Shown here: positions 49,020 through 57,201 of the stretch, piece by piece
Layout: every line of letters starts with the position of its first letter
Numbering within the stretch: position 1 is the first letter of the stretch
From: Streptomyces eurocidicus
Lineage (GTDB): Bacteria > Actinomycetota > Actinomycetes > Streptomycetales > Streptomycetaceae
Length of the DNA stretch: 64,000 bases
Reading direction: 5' to 3'
NCBI RefSeq assembly: GCF_002891295.1
Contig: NZ_LGUI01000006.1
Location: 62,001 to 126,000 of the forward strand
The notes under the pieces: model-generated
What the model was told of the DNA's origin: nothing
Databases searched by the model: none
Seen by the model: the letters and a program-made list of their open reading frames with translations, nothing else
Translations under genes and position numbers: made by a program

Positions 49020-50444
49020 GTGCACGAGCCGGACCAGGTACGGAACCAGAGCCAGGAGCAGGGCCGGGACCGAGGGGAGGAACAGCGCCGGGAGCGGGAG
49101 AGAGCCGCCTCGGCGGCCCGCCAGGAAGCGGCGCGCCTGACCGCGCGGAACATCCACGGCATCGCCCTCACCTGGGTCGACAACTCCGGGATCACCCGCG
49201 TCAAGACCATCCCCACCGCCCGGCTCCCGCACACCGCGCGCTGGGGCGCCGGAGCCTCCCCCGTCTTCGACGTCTTCCTCTCCGACGACTCCGCCGTCAC
49301 CAGCCCCCACCTCGGCGGCCCCGACGGCGATCTGCGGATCTTCCCCGACCTCTCCCTCCTCACCCCGCTCGCGGCGCAGCCCGGCTGGGCCTGGGCCCCC
49401 ACGGACCGCTACGAACAGGACGGCACCCCCTACACCGCGTGCCAGCGCCAGTTCGCCCGGCGCATGACCGCCCGCGCGACCGCCCACGGCCTGCACCTGC
49501 GCATGGGCATCGAGACCGAATGGACCGTCACCACCCGTACGGGCACGGCCGCGGGCGAAGAGGAGCCGTACGCGGGGCCCGGCCCCGCCTACGGCATGAC
49601 GCGTCTGGTGGAGCTCTCCGACTACCTCGACGACATCCTCCAGGCGCTGGCCGCCCAGGACATCGAGGTGCTCCAGCTCCACCCCGAGTACGCCCCGGGC
49701 CAGTTCGAGGTCTCCACCGCCGCCACCGATCCGGTGACCGCCGCCGATCACACCGTCCTCGTCCGCGAGACCGTCCGCGCCGTCTCCGCCCGGCACGCGC
49801 TGAGGGCTTCCTTCGCGCCCGTCACACGGGCGGGAACGGTCGGCAACGGCGCCCATCTGCACCTGAGTCTGTGGCGGGACGGCGTGAACCTGTGCCGGGG
49901 CGGCGCGGGCCCCCAGGCCATGACCACCGTGTGCGAGTCGTTCCTCGCCGGGATCCTCCGGGAGCTGCCCGCCCTGCTGGCCCTGGGCGCGCCGCTGCCC
50001 GCGAGCTATCTGCGGCTCACCCCCTCGCGGTGGGCCGGCGCCCATCACTGCTGGGGCGTGGAGAACCGCGAGGCGGCGCTGCGGTTCATCCCGGGACCGC
50101 CGCACGACCCCGACGCGGCCAACGCCGAGATCAAGTGCTTCGACCCGGCCGCCAACCCCTATCTGGTCATCGGGAGCGTCATCGCCGCCGGCCTCGCCGG
50201 GCTCGACGACGGTCTGGCGCTCCCGGCCCCGGTCGCCGGGAATCCCGGTACCACCGGCTCCGCTCCGCGCCTGCCCACCTCCCTGCCCGAGGCGCTCGGC
50301 CACTTCACCCGCTCCGCCCTGCTGCGCGACGCGCTCGGCACTCCCCTCTTCGAGGCGCTCCTCGCCATCCGCCGGGGCGAGCACGCGCTGACCGAGGGCA
50401 AGGACCCGCAGGCGCTCGCGGACGCCCTCCGCGGCCGCTACTGA
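49020..50444 (+). CDS. glutamine-synthetase-family ligase
   Basis: A 474-residue GS-fold ligase. Signatures are MGIETEWTVTT (metal Glu), LHPEYAPGQFEVS, the ATP-loop VGNGAHLHLSLW, SRWAGAHHCWGVENREAALRF and the tail NAEIKCFDPAANPYLVIGSVIAAGLAGL. The family includes gamma-glutamyl-polyamine and other gamma-glutamyl ligases; stand-alone members with an amidohydrolase partner resemble fungal FluG. A 40-residue charged N-terminal lead is unusual. GTG at 49020 has GAGGAG 5 bases upstream. The amidohydrolase gene follows after 72 bases. Confidence 0.9.
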   Translation: MHEPDQVRNQSQEQGRDRGEEQRRERERAASAARQEAARLTARNIHGIALTWVDNSGITRVKTIPTARLPHTARWGAGASPVFDVFLSDDSAVTSPHLGGPDGDLRIFPDLSLLTPLAAQPGWAWAPTDRYEQDGTPYTACQRQFARRMTARATAHGLHLRMGIETEWTVTTRTGTAAGEEEPYAGPGPAYGMTRLVELSDYLDDILQALAAQDIEVLQLHPEYAPGQFEVSTAATDPVTAADHTVLVRETVRAVSARHALRASFAPVTRAGTVGNGAHLHLSLWRDGVNLCRGGAGPQAMTTVCESFLAGILRELPALLALGAPLPASYLRLTPSRWAGAHHCWGVENREAALRFIPGPPHDPDAANAEIKCFDPAANPYLVIGSVIAAGLAGLDDGLALPAPVAGNPGTTGSAPRLPTSLPEALGHFTRSALLRDALGTPLFEALLAIRRGEHALTEGKDPQALADALRGRY

Positions 50445-50516
50445 GGGGGCCGCCGGGGTAGGAGGGCACCTGAGAGAGCAGGCGAGAAGGACCGGAGACG
50501 CGAAAGGACGGCACCG

Positions 50517-51644
50517 ATGGACACGATCGAAGCCCCCGCCCGCCTGGTGGACCACCACTGCCACGGCGTCGCGCGCCATGCCCTGACGGAGGCGCGGTTC
50601 GCCTCCTACCTCACCGAGTCCGACGCTCCGGCGGCCCCCGGCACCACCTTCTTCGACACCCAGCTGGGGTTCGCGCTGCGCCGCTGGTGCCCGCCCGCGC
50701 TCGGGCTCCCCGCCCACTGCCCGGCGGCCGACTACCTGGCCCGGCGCACCGAGCTGGGCACGGACGAGACGACCCGGCGGCTGCTCCGCGCCACCGGCAT
50801 CACGGATCTCCTCGTCGACACGGGCCTGTCCGGCGGGCTGACCACACCGGCCCGGCTCGCCACCGTCTCCGGTGCGCGCGCCCACGAGATCGTACGGCTG
50901 GAGACCCTCGCGGAGGCCGCCGCCGACGCGGCCGGCAGCGCCCAGGAGCTCGTCACCCTGCTGGCCTCCGGGGTCCATGACGCGGCCGGCACCGCCATCG
51001 CCTTCAAGTCGGTGATCGGCTACCGCCACGGACTGGACTTCGCGCCGGAACCACCCACCGACCAGGAGGTCCGCCGGGCCGCGGACCGCTGGCTCGCCGG
51101 CCGACGGCCGGGCGGCCGGCTGACCGACCCGGTCCTGCTGCGCCACCTGCTCTGGACCGCCGTCGCCACGGGCCGCCCGCTCCAGTTCCACACCGGGTTC
51201 GGCGACCCCGACCTACGGCTGCACCGCTGCGACCCCCTGCTCCTCACCGACTTCCTGCGCGCCGTGCGCCCCACCGGCTGCCCGGTGGTCCTCCTGCACA
51301 CTTACCCCTACCACCGCAACGCCGCCTATCTCAGCCACGCCTACGCCCATGTCCACACCGACATCGGCCTCGCCGTCCCGCACGTCGGGGCCCGCGCCCT
51401 CGACGTCCTGGCCGAGACCCTCGAACTGGCGCCGTTCGGGAAGCTGATGTTCTCGTCCGACGCCTACGGCCTGCCCGAGCTCTATCTCACCGCGACCCGC
51501 CTTTTCGGCCGGGCCCTCGGCCGCCTGCTGTCGGGCTGGGTGGACGACGGCGCCTGGACCGCAGGGGACGCCCGGCGCGTGGCGGACCTGATCGCCTCGG
51601 GCAACGCGCGGCGCGTCTACGGTCTGGAGCCCGCCGGGGCGTAG
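50517..51644 (+). CDS. amidohydrolase (FluG N-domain-like)
   Basis: A 375-residue TIM-barrel amidohydrolase: DHHCHGV (first metal His pair), a Lys in AIAFKSVIGYR, LQFHTGFGDPDL, VLLHTYPYHRNAAYLS, and the terminal Asp in MFSSDAYGLPELY. In FluG the same kind of domain is fused to a GS domain; here the two are adjacent genes, so they probably act on the same gamma-glutamyl or amide compound. ATG at 50517 has AAAGGAC upstream. Substrate unknown. Confidence 0.88.
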   Translation: MDTIEAPARLVDHHCHGVARHALTEARFASYLTESDAPAAPGTTFFDTQLGFALRRWCPPALGLPAHCPAADYLARRTELGTDETTRRLLRATGITDLLVDTGLSGGLTTPARLATVSGARAHEIVRLETLAEAAADAAGSAQELVTLLASGVHDAAGTAIAFKSVIGYRHGLDFAPEPPTDQEVRRAADRWLAGRRPGGRLTDPVLLRHLLWTAVATGRPLQFHTGFGDPDLRLHRCDPLLLTDFLRAVRPTGCPVVLLHTYPYHRNAAYLSHAYAHVHTDIGLAVPHVGARALDVLAETLELAPFGKLMFSSDAYGLPELYLTATRLFGRALGRLLSGWVDDGAWTAGDARRVADLIASGNARRVYGLEPAGA

Positions 51645-51656
51645 CGGTCCGCCCGG

Positions 51657-53081
51657 TCAGCGGGCGGCGGCGGGCGGCGCCTCCCGCAGGGCCCGCAGGC
51701 GCGTGCGGACGTCCTCGGCGGCGTCCCGGCCCCCGGGGACCTGCTCCCAGAGCGCGAGCAGGTCGGTGGCCAGGCCGGGCGCCTGCCCTCCGCTGTGCTG
51801 CCAGCAGTAGTGCGCCCGCTTCACCGCGGCGAGCGCCTCGCCGTCCGCCGGGCCGCCGCGGGCCAGCCGGGCCCGTGCGGCGGACATCCACAGCCCCGCG
51901 GCCCGGCCGTGGTCCCCGGCGAGCCGGGCGAGGTCGGCGCGGACCTCGGTCCACAGACCGGCCTCGGGGCTGTCCGGGCCGTATGTGCGGAGGGCCTGCT
52001 GCTCCCAGGCGGCGGCCATCGCCGCGGCCTCGTTGTGCCGTCCGGCGCGGGCGGCGGCCAGGATGCCGGGCAGCAGATCGTCCCGCGCCGGCACCGCGGC
52101 CGCCGGCGCGGGGGCGGCGGGTACGGGGTTCGCCGTGCGCGGGGGCCCGGAAGCGCGTACGGACCCGGTGGCCCGTACCGGCTCGGTGGCGCGTACGGAA
52201 TCCGGTCCGTGCACCGGCTCCGCGTCGCGTGCGGGCTCCGGGGCCCGCACCCTGCCCGGGTCCCGCGCGGGTTCCCTGTCCCGCACGGGCTGCTCGGGCA
52301 CGCGCGCGGGTGCCGGGGCGGGCTCCCGCGCCGGCACGGCCAGGGGTACGGGCGTGGACACCGGCATCGGTGCGGGCGCGGTCACCGGGGCCGGTGCGGC
52401 GGCCGGGTTGGCCAGCAAGGGGCCCACGGGGCCGTACTGGAGGGTCAGGGTCCGCTCCCCCGGCGCCGCCAGGTCCAGCGCCTGCCGGTGCACCGCCGCC
52501 ACGTCGAGCACGGGCCCCCCGCCGGGGTCGCCGGCGCGCAGGACGTCGAGGAACGCGGAGGTGTACGGGCCCGCTTCGCGGAACGGCGTGGCCGGGGCGG
52601 GCGTGACGACGCCGAACAGGGGCACCCCGTCGGCCAGTTGCCCGCCGCTCGCGGCGGCGGCCACCTCGGGCCAGGCGGCGGTGTCCGCCTCGATGTCGGC
52701 CAGCACCACCAGGGGTCCCGGGTGGGCGCGCAGCGTCCGCGTGAGCCACGCCCAGGGCAGGCCCGTGTAACGGACCGAGCCCGGGGTGCTGCCCGAGAGC
52801 CCCAGGTGCAGCTCCTTGGCGCGGCGCGACGGCACCATCAGCCGTCCGGTCACCCAGACCAGCAAGGGGCCCGGACCGGCCGCGGCGTGCTGGAGATAGG
52901 CGAGCACGCTCTGCGGGCCGGAGATCCCGGGCAGCTGCACGACGTCGACGGACGGGGTCGCGAGGAAGCGGCGGGGGTCCGCGCCCGCCAGCGCGTGCGC
53001 CGTGGGGTTCGGCACCGCCCCCCGGGACCGGTCGGGTGTGCCGTCCAACAGCAGCACGCAACCCCGAACAGGCTCACTCAC
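51657..53081 (-). CDS. hypothetical protein, possible caspase-like fold plus TPR-like tail
   Basis: A 474-residue protein in three parts. Residues about 1-225 (LLLDGTPDRSRGAVPN, LLVWVTGRLMVP, LHLGLSGSTPGSVRYTGLPW) recall the inactive-looking caspase-like proteins of Streptomyces, but I see no clear His-Cys dyad. Residues about 240-345 are a Pro/Ala/Arg/Glu linker with loose repeats (RATEPVRATGSVRASGP). Residues about 350-474 are helical and TPR-like (AARAGRHNEAAAMAAAWEQQAL, GDHGRAAGLWMSAARARLARG). GTG at 53081 follows GGAAGGA. Function unknown; convergent with the amidohydrolase gene. Confidence 0.65.
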   Translation of the reverse strand: MSEPVRGCVLLLDGTPDRSRGAVPNPTAHALAGADPRRFLATPSVDVVQLPGISGPQSVLAYLQHAAAGPGPLLVWVTGRLMVPSRRAKELHLGLSGSTPGSVRYTGLPWAWLTRTLRAHPGPLVVLADIEADTAAWPEVAAAASGGQLADGVPLFGVVTPAPATPFREAGPYTSAFLDVLRAGDPGGGPVLDVAAVHRQALDLAAPGERTLTLQYGPVGPLLANPAAAPAPVTAPAPMPVSTPVPLAVPAREPAPAPARVPEQPVRDREPARDPGRVRAPEPARDAEPVHGPDSVRATEPVRATGSVRASGPPRTANPVPAAPAPAAAVPARDDLLPGILAAARAGRHNEAAAMAAAWEQQALRTYGPDSPEAGLWTEVRADLARLAGDHGRAAGLWMSAARARLARGGPADGEALAAVKRAHYCWQHSGGQAPGLATDLLALWEQVPGGRDAAEDVRTRLRALREAPPAAAR

Positions 53082-53294
53082 AGCGCACATCCTTCCGGCC
53101 GGTGCCACAACCCATCCCCGGGAACTGTAGAGGCCACGGCCTCGATCCGGGCCCAGACCTCGTGTCTTCCCCCTTTCCCCCCGTGGCCATACCAGCAGAT
53201 ATGCGCGCACGGCCGGGTCTCCCCCGAATCGCCCGCCGCACAGCGCCATATGTCGTACGGACGATGGGATCCGGCGTCGCGGCCCGGCGCCCCG

Positions 53295-54311
53295 TCAGAC
53301 CGCCGCGGCCACCACGACGGAGAGCGAGGAGTCCGTGGGACGGATGCCGGTCAGTTCCAGCCCGGCCTCCGCGAACAGCTTCCGGAAGTCCTCCTCCCCA
53401 CGCTCCCGGCCGTTGAGCGAGGCCATCATCAGGAGGTCGAGGACCTTGGCGTAGGAGGGCTCGTTGCCGGGAGCGACGACGGTGTCGACGACCAGGAGCG
53501 TGCCCCCTTCCTTCATGGCGGCGCGGCAGCCGCGCAGGATGGCCAGGCACTCCGCGTCGGTCCAGTCGTGGAGGATGCGCTTGAGCAGGTAGATGTCGGC
53601 GCCGGCCGGCACGGAGGAGAAGAAGTCGCCGGGTTCGGTGCTCCAGCGCCCGGCCAGTTCGGGTATGTCGAGGCTGTGGTCGCGCAGGACGTCGGCGCGG
53701 TCGTAGAGGATGCCGGTGAGGCCGGGGTTGCCCAGGAGGACGCGGCGCAGCAGGCCGCCGCGGCCGCCGCCGACGTCGACGACGGTGCCGGTCCCGGGGA
53801 AGTCGTAGGCGGCGCAGGTCGCGGCGTCGTCTCCCTCGGAGACGCTGGCCATGCCCGTGTGGAAGGTCTCGGCGGCGTCGGGGGTACGGGCGAGGTGGTC
53901 GAAGTAGGGGGCTCCGTAGAGCTCCTCGAAGGTGGTGCGCCCCGCGCGCACGGTGTCCTCCAGGCGCCCGGCGGGGGTCCAGAAGAACTCCTCCGTGAGC
54001 ATGATGACGCCCTGCCTCATGGAGGAGGGGGCGTCGGAGCGCAGGAGTTCGGCCGCGGGGGTCAGCCGGAAGGCGCCGTCGGCGTCCTCGCGGAAGATGC
54101 CGCGGGTGGCCAGGAGGCGCAGGACGCGGCGCAGGTGGGGGGCGCTGACGCCGAGCGGGCCGGCGAGCTGTTCGGGGGTGCGCGGGCCGCCGGTGAGGTG
54201 GTCGGCGACCCCGGTGCGGGCCGCCGTGCGCAGCGCGGCGGAGTGGAGGTAGGCCAGGGCTTGCTCGCTGAGCTGTGTGACGAGGGAGCTGTCCGGCTGA
54301 GGGGTGTTCAT
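53295..54311 (-). CDS. SAM-dependent O-methyltransferase (DnrK/TcmO class)
   Basis: A 338-residue methyltransferase: an N-terminal winged-helix dimerisation domain (residues 10-95, VADHLTGGPRTPEQLAGPLGVSA), then the SAM loop VVDVGGGRGGLLRR, DFFSSVPAGADIYLLKRILHDWTD (catalytic-type His) and LLVVDTVV. Such enzymes methylate phenols in aromatic natural products. ATG at 54311 has AGGAGG 6 bases upstream. It lies 16 kb from the polyketide genes, so its link to the angucycline is doubtful, though methylated angucyclinones exist. Confidence 0.92.
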   Translation of the reverse strand: MNTPQPDSSLVTQLSEQALAYLHSAALRTAARTGVADHLTGGPRTPEQLAGPLGVSAPHLRRVLRLLATRGIFREDADGAFRLTPAAELLRSDAPSSMRQGVIMLTEEFFWTPAGRLEDTVRAGRTTFEELYGAPYFDHLARTPDAAETFHTGMASVSEGDDAATCAAYDFPGTGTVVDVGGGRGGLLRRVLLGNPGLTGILYDRADVLRDHSLDIPELAGRWSTEPGDFFSSVPAGADIYLLKRILHDWTDAECLAILRGCRAAMKEGGTLLVVDTVVAPGNEPSYAKVLDLLMMASLNGRERGEEDFRKLFAEAGLELTGIRPTDSSLSVVVAAAV

Positions 54312-54463
54312 TCGGAGCCTCCTGTTGCCCTTGCGTTCGCTGGTCGCCGACAACCTTGGCCCGAAGGGGTGCGGGGCCGCCAGAGCGTGTCGGCCCGCCG
54401 GCCGGTCCGCGAAGCGCTCCGGGGGACTTCGGAAGGCTCCGGAGCGCCTGGGCAGGCATGACC

Positions 54464-54502
54464 GACCGGCCGGTCCGGGGCGTCCCGGGTGTCCGGCCGG
54501 TC
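54464..54502. terminator. stem-loop after the protease gene
   Basis: Arms gaccggccgg and complement are perfect, with an inner ccgggg/cccgg pairing. It lies 17 bases past the protease stop and 150 bases upstream of the methyltransferase start. Confidence 0.75.
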
Positions 54503-54518
54503 GTCTCGTGCGGGGCGG

Positions 54519-55526
54519 CTAGACCTTCTGCGCCGCCGACTGCTCGTAGAGGCTCTTGACCTCGTCGCCGAAGAACGGGCCGAACATCCGGTTCGGCAGG
54601 AAGGTGTAGCCGAAGCTGTTCACCGATGCCTGGAGGCCGGAGCCGGTGGCCTCGTCGAAGGAGGCGAACCAGGGGCCGCCGCTCGAACCGCCCGTCATGT
54701 TGCAGGCCAGGCCGTGGTCCTTGCTGAAGAGGAAGTCCTTGGCGGTCTTCCCGCTGCAGTAGCTGAGCTGCTTGCCGTCGTACGGCGCGGCGGCCGGGAA
54801 GCCGAAGGCGTACATCTCCTGGTTGTAGGCGCCGTTGAACTGCAGGCCCTGGGCGCCGACGACGTCCGCGAGCCGCTTGCCGTCGAGCGGGGCGACGACG
54901 GCGGTGCCCACGTCGTAGTTGATGTCCTCACTGGCCACCCACTGCGGCGTGGAGGCGGTCTTGGCCGCGCTCCACGTCCCGTAGGGGGCCTGTCCGTCGT
55001 GATAGGCGGGGACGAAGGTCCAGTTGGTGTGCCAGGCGCCCTGGTACTTGACGCAGTGCCCGGCGGTGATCACGGTGCTGCCGTTCTGGCTGGTGACGGC
55101 GTCGCCGGAGCAGGAGGCGGTGCGGCTCCCCATCGTGAAGAACACCCGGCCGGAGGTCTTGACGACGGCGCCTCCGCCGGTCCAGGCCCCGCCCGGCTGC
55201 GGGTTCGCCCTGGTGTCCGCGCGCGGGGCGGCGGCCGGGGCGGTGGGCCCGACGGTCGACAGGGGCCCCTGAGCGCGCGGGGTTCCGCGGGCGCCGGGCG
55301 CGGTGCCCGGGAGGAGGTCGAGCGGGGTGGCCGAACGCATCCGTTCCGGTGTCCAGAAGTCGCGGACCTTCTGGTGCTCGGCGGCCGAGGCCGCGGCGGT
55401 GTGCGCGGCGGCGCGGCCGGCCGGGGCGGCCGGGGCGGCGGCGGCTGTGATCGGCTGGATCCCCGCGGCGAGGGTGGCACCGGCGGCCAGGAGGACACCG
55501 GTGGCGGTGCGGAGGGAACGTCTCAC
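54519..55526 (-). CDS. secreted trypsin-like serine protease
   Basis: A 335-residue exported protease. The signal peptide is RRSLRTATGVLLAAGATLAAG, followed by a pro-region to about residue 110. The catalytic triad is visible: His in VITAGHCV, Asp in NYDVGTAVV and Ser in MTGGSSGGPWF. Cys pairs around the His and Ser fit the fold. GTG at 55526 has AAGGAG 5 bases upstream; a longer reading from 55646 adds a Pro/Arg lead without a ribosome site. It resembles glutamyl-endopeptidase/V8-like enzymes; specificity is not certain. Confidence 0.9.
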   Translation of the reverse strand: MRRSLRTATGVLLAAGATLAAGIQPITAAAAPAAPAGRAAAHTAAASAAEHQKVRDFWTPERMRSATPLDLLPGTAPGARGTPRAQGPLSTVGPTAPAAAPRADTRANPQPGGAWTGGGAVVKTSGRVFFTMGSRTASCSGDAVTSQNGSTVITAGHCVKYQGAWHTNWTFVPAYHDGQAPYGTWSAAKTASTPQWVASEDINYDVGTAVVAPLDGKRLADVVGAQGLQFNGAYNQEMYAFGFPAAAPYDGKQLSYCSGKTAKDFLFSKDHGLACNMTGGSSGGPWFASFDEATGSGLQASVNSFGYTFLPNRMFGPFFGDEVKSLYEQSAAQKV

Positions 55527-55845
55527 GCGTACTCCTTCTGCCCGGGCCGCGCGGGTGTCGCGCGGCGGTGGGGGGCCGGACCGCGGCGGGCGCGGTCCGG
55601 GCAGACGAGCGGTGCGGATACGAGGGTGCGTGAGGGAGGGTCCCACGGGACGGCCGAATTGTCAGGCACGCATCAAAGCATGGCCGGATGCCGTCCTCCG
55701 CGCGCGGCGATCGCGATCCATCGCTCATCGACGGACCGCCTCCCGTTCGGCGTAGCACAACAGGTTCTGACGGTCCGACACCTGACAGCCTGAAAGGGAC
55801 AGGGCCCGAGCCGAAGCGAACTCCAGGGAAAGTCAGGGGGCTCAC
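55527..55845. other. divergent intergenic region, protease and cellulase genes
   Basis: 319 bases without a gene. I looked for a CebR-type operator (TGGGAGCGCTCCCA) before the cellulase and did not find one. No strong promoter consensus is evident. Confidence 0.5.
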
Positions 55846-57015
55846 GTGAGGAAGAGACCCGGTATCCGACGGAGCGCCACGGGGCGTACCCGTACGCTGC
55901 TCCGGCGCGGGGCCGTCCCGCTGGTGTGCGCCGGGGCGGTGTGCCTGCCGGGCCCCGCCGAGGCCCGCACCTCGCCGGACGACGACCACGACGCCACGGC
56001 CCCCTTCTGGGTGGAGCCCGCGGGACCCGCCGTCTGGCAGGAGCGGATCTGGCAGGAGCGGGGCCGGGAGGAGGACGCGGCCTCGCTGCAGCGCATCTCC
56101 GACCGGTCGACGGCGGTGTGGCTCACCGACCGCGACCCCAAGTCGCAGGCCGAGCAGATCACCCGCCGCGCGGAGCGCGCGGGCCGCATCCCCGTCCTCG
56201 TCGCCTACAACATCCCGCAGCGCGACTGCGGCCAGTACTCCTCCGGTGGCGCCCCCGACGCGGCGCACTACCGCCGATGGGTCTCACGCGCGGCCGAGGG
56301 CATCGGCTCGCGTCAGGCGTGGGTCGTCCTCGAACCCGACGCGCTCGCCCAGTGGGCCTCCGGGTGCGTCCCCGAGGCGGCGGCCAAGCAGCGGCTGGCA
56401 CTGCTGGCCGAGGCCGTACGGATCTTCAAGGAACAGCCGGGGACCGCGGTCTACCTCGACGCGGGCAACCCCGGCTGGATCTCGGACCGCAAGCGCCTCG
56501 CGGAAGCGCTGAACAGGGCGGGCGTCGCGCAGGCGGACGGGTTCGCGCTCAACGTCTCCAACTTCCACACCAACTCGGTGACCAGCGCCTACGGTGACGA
56601 ACTGTCCGCGTTGCTGGGCGGCGCCCATTACGTCGTCGACACCAGCCGGAACGGGAACGGTCCGCTGATGAGCGGCGGGGGCTCCCCGGACCCGGCGAAA
56701 CCGGCGGGGGCGGGGGCGGGGGCGGAGCCGATCGGTGCCCCCGCGGGGCTGAACGGCCCGCCGGGCGGTGCCGACGACGGGAAGGGGCCGGACCCGGTCC
56801 AGGGAGAGCCCTGGTGCAACCCTCCGGGGCGGGCGCTGGGCACACCGCCCACGACGTCCACGGGGAACCCGCTCATCGACGCGTTCCTCTGGATCAAGCG
56901 GCCGGGGGAGTCCGACGGCGCCTGCCGAGGCGCCCCACCGGCCGGCCGCTGGTGGGCCGACTACGCGCTCGGGCTCGCGAACACGACGCCGTCGGGGGCG
57001 GCGGGGACGAAGTAG
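55846..57015 (+). CDS. secreted GH6 glycoside hydrolase (cellulase)
   Basis: A 389-residue exported protein. The signal is RTLLRRGAVPLVCAGAVCL. The GH6 fold motifs are VLVAYNIPQRDCGQYSSGG, WVVLEPDALAQW (catalytic-type Asp), VYLDAGNPGWIS, GFALNVSNFHT and VVDTSRNGNGP, with WIKRPGESDGAC near the end. GH6 enzymes cleave beta-1,4-glucan. No carbohydrate-binding module is present. GTG at 55846 follows a GGGGG site. It faces a CslA-type glucan synthase gene, resembling the cslA-cslZ region of S. coelicolor, where such a hydrolase accompanies surface glucan synthesis. Confidence 0.93.
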   Translation: MRKRPGIRRSATGRTRTLLRRGAVPLVCAGAVCLPGPAEARTSPDDDHDATAPFWVEPAGPAVWQERIWQERGREEDAASLQRISDRSTAVWLTDRDPKSQAEQITRRAERAGRIPVLVAYNIPQRDCGQYSSGGAPDAAHYRRWVSRAAEGIGSRQAWVVLEPDALAQWASGCVPEAAAKQRLALLAEAVRIFKEQPGTAVYLDAGNPGWISDRKRLAEALNRAGVAQADGFALNVSNFHTNSVTSAYGDELSALLGGAHYVVDTSRNGNGPLMSGGGSPDPAKPAGAGAGAEPIGAPAGLNGPPGGADDGKGPDPVQGEPWCNPPGRALGTPPTTSTGNPLIDAFLWIKRPGESDGACRGAPPAGRWWADYALGLANTTPSGAAGTK

Positions 57016-57055
57016 GGGGGCGGGTGTTTTCCCCTACCCGCCCCTTCCCGAATGT

Positions 57056-57101
57056 CCTCAAACGCCGGACGGGCTGATTTCAGCCCGTCCGGCGATTGAG
57101 G
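57056..57101. terminator. 22-bp stem-loop between convergent genes
   Basis: Arms starting cctcaaacgccggacgggct pair with one mismatch around a 2-base loop. Its sequence and flanks (gggcggggctggggaaaa) match the elements at 28038 and 3204. It stands between the cellulase and CslA-like genes. Confidence 0.85.
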
Positions 57102-57201
57102 ACCGGGGTCCGGGGCGGAGCCCCGGTATCGGGAAGGGGCGGGGCTGGGGAAAAGCCCCGCGCAGCGGCACCCCCCACCCCGACGCCCTACCCCGGCCCT
57201 C

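Noticed and set aside
55700..55845. CebR operator before the GH6 gene
   Set aside because: The inverted repeat TGGGAGCGCTCCCA was not found in this region.
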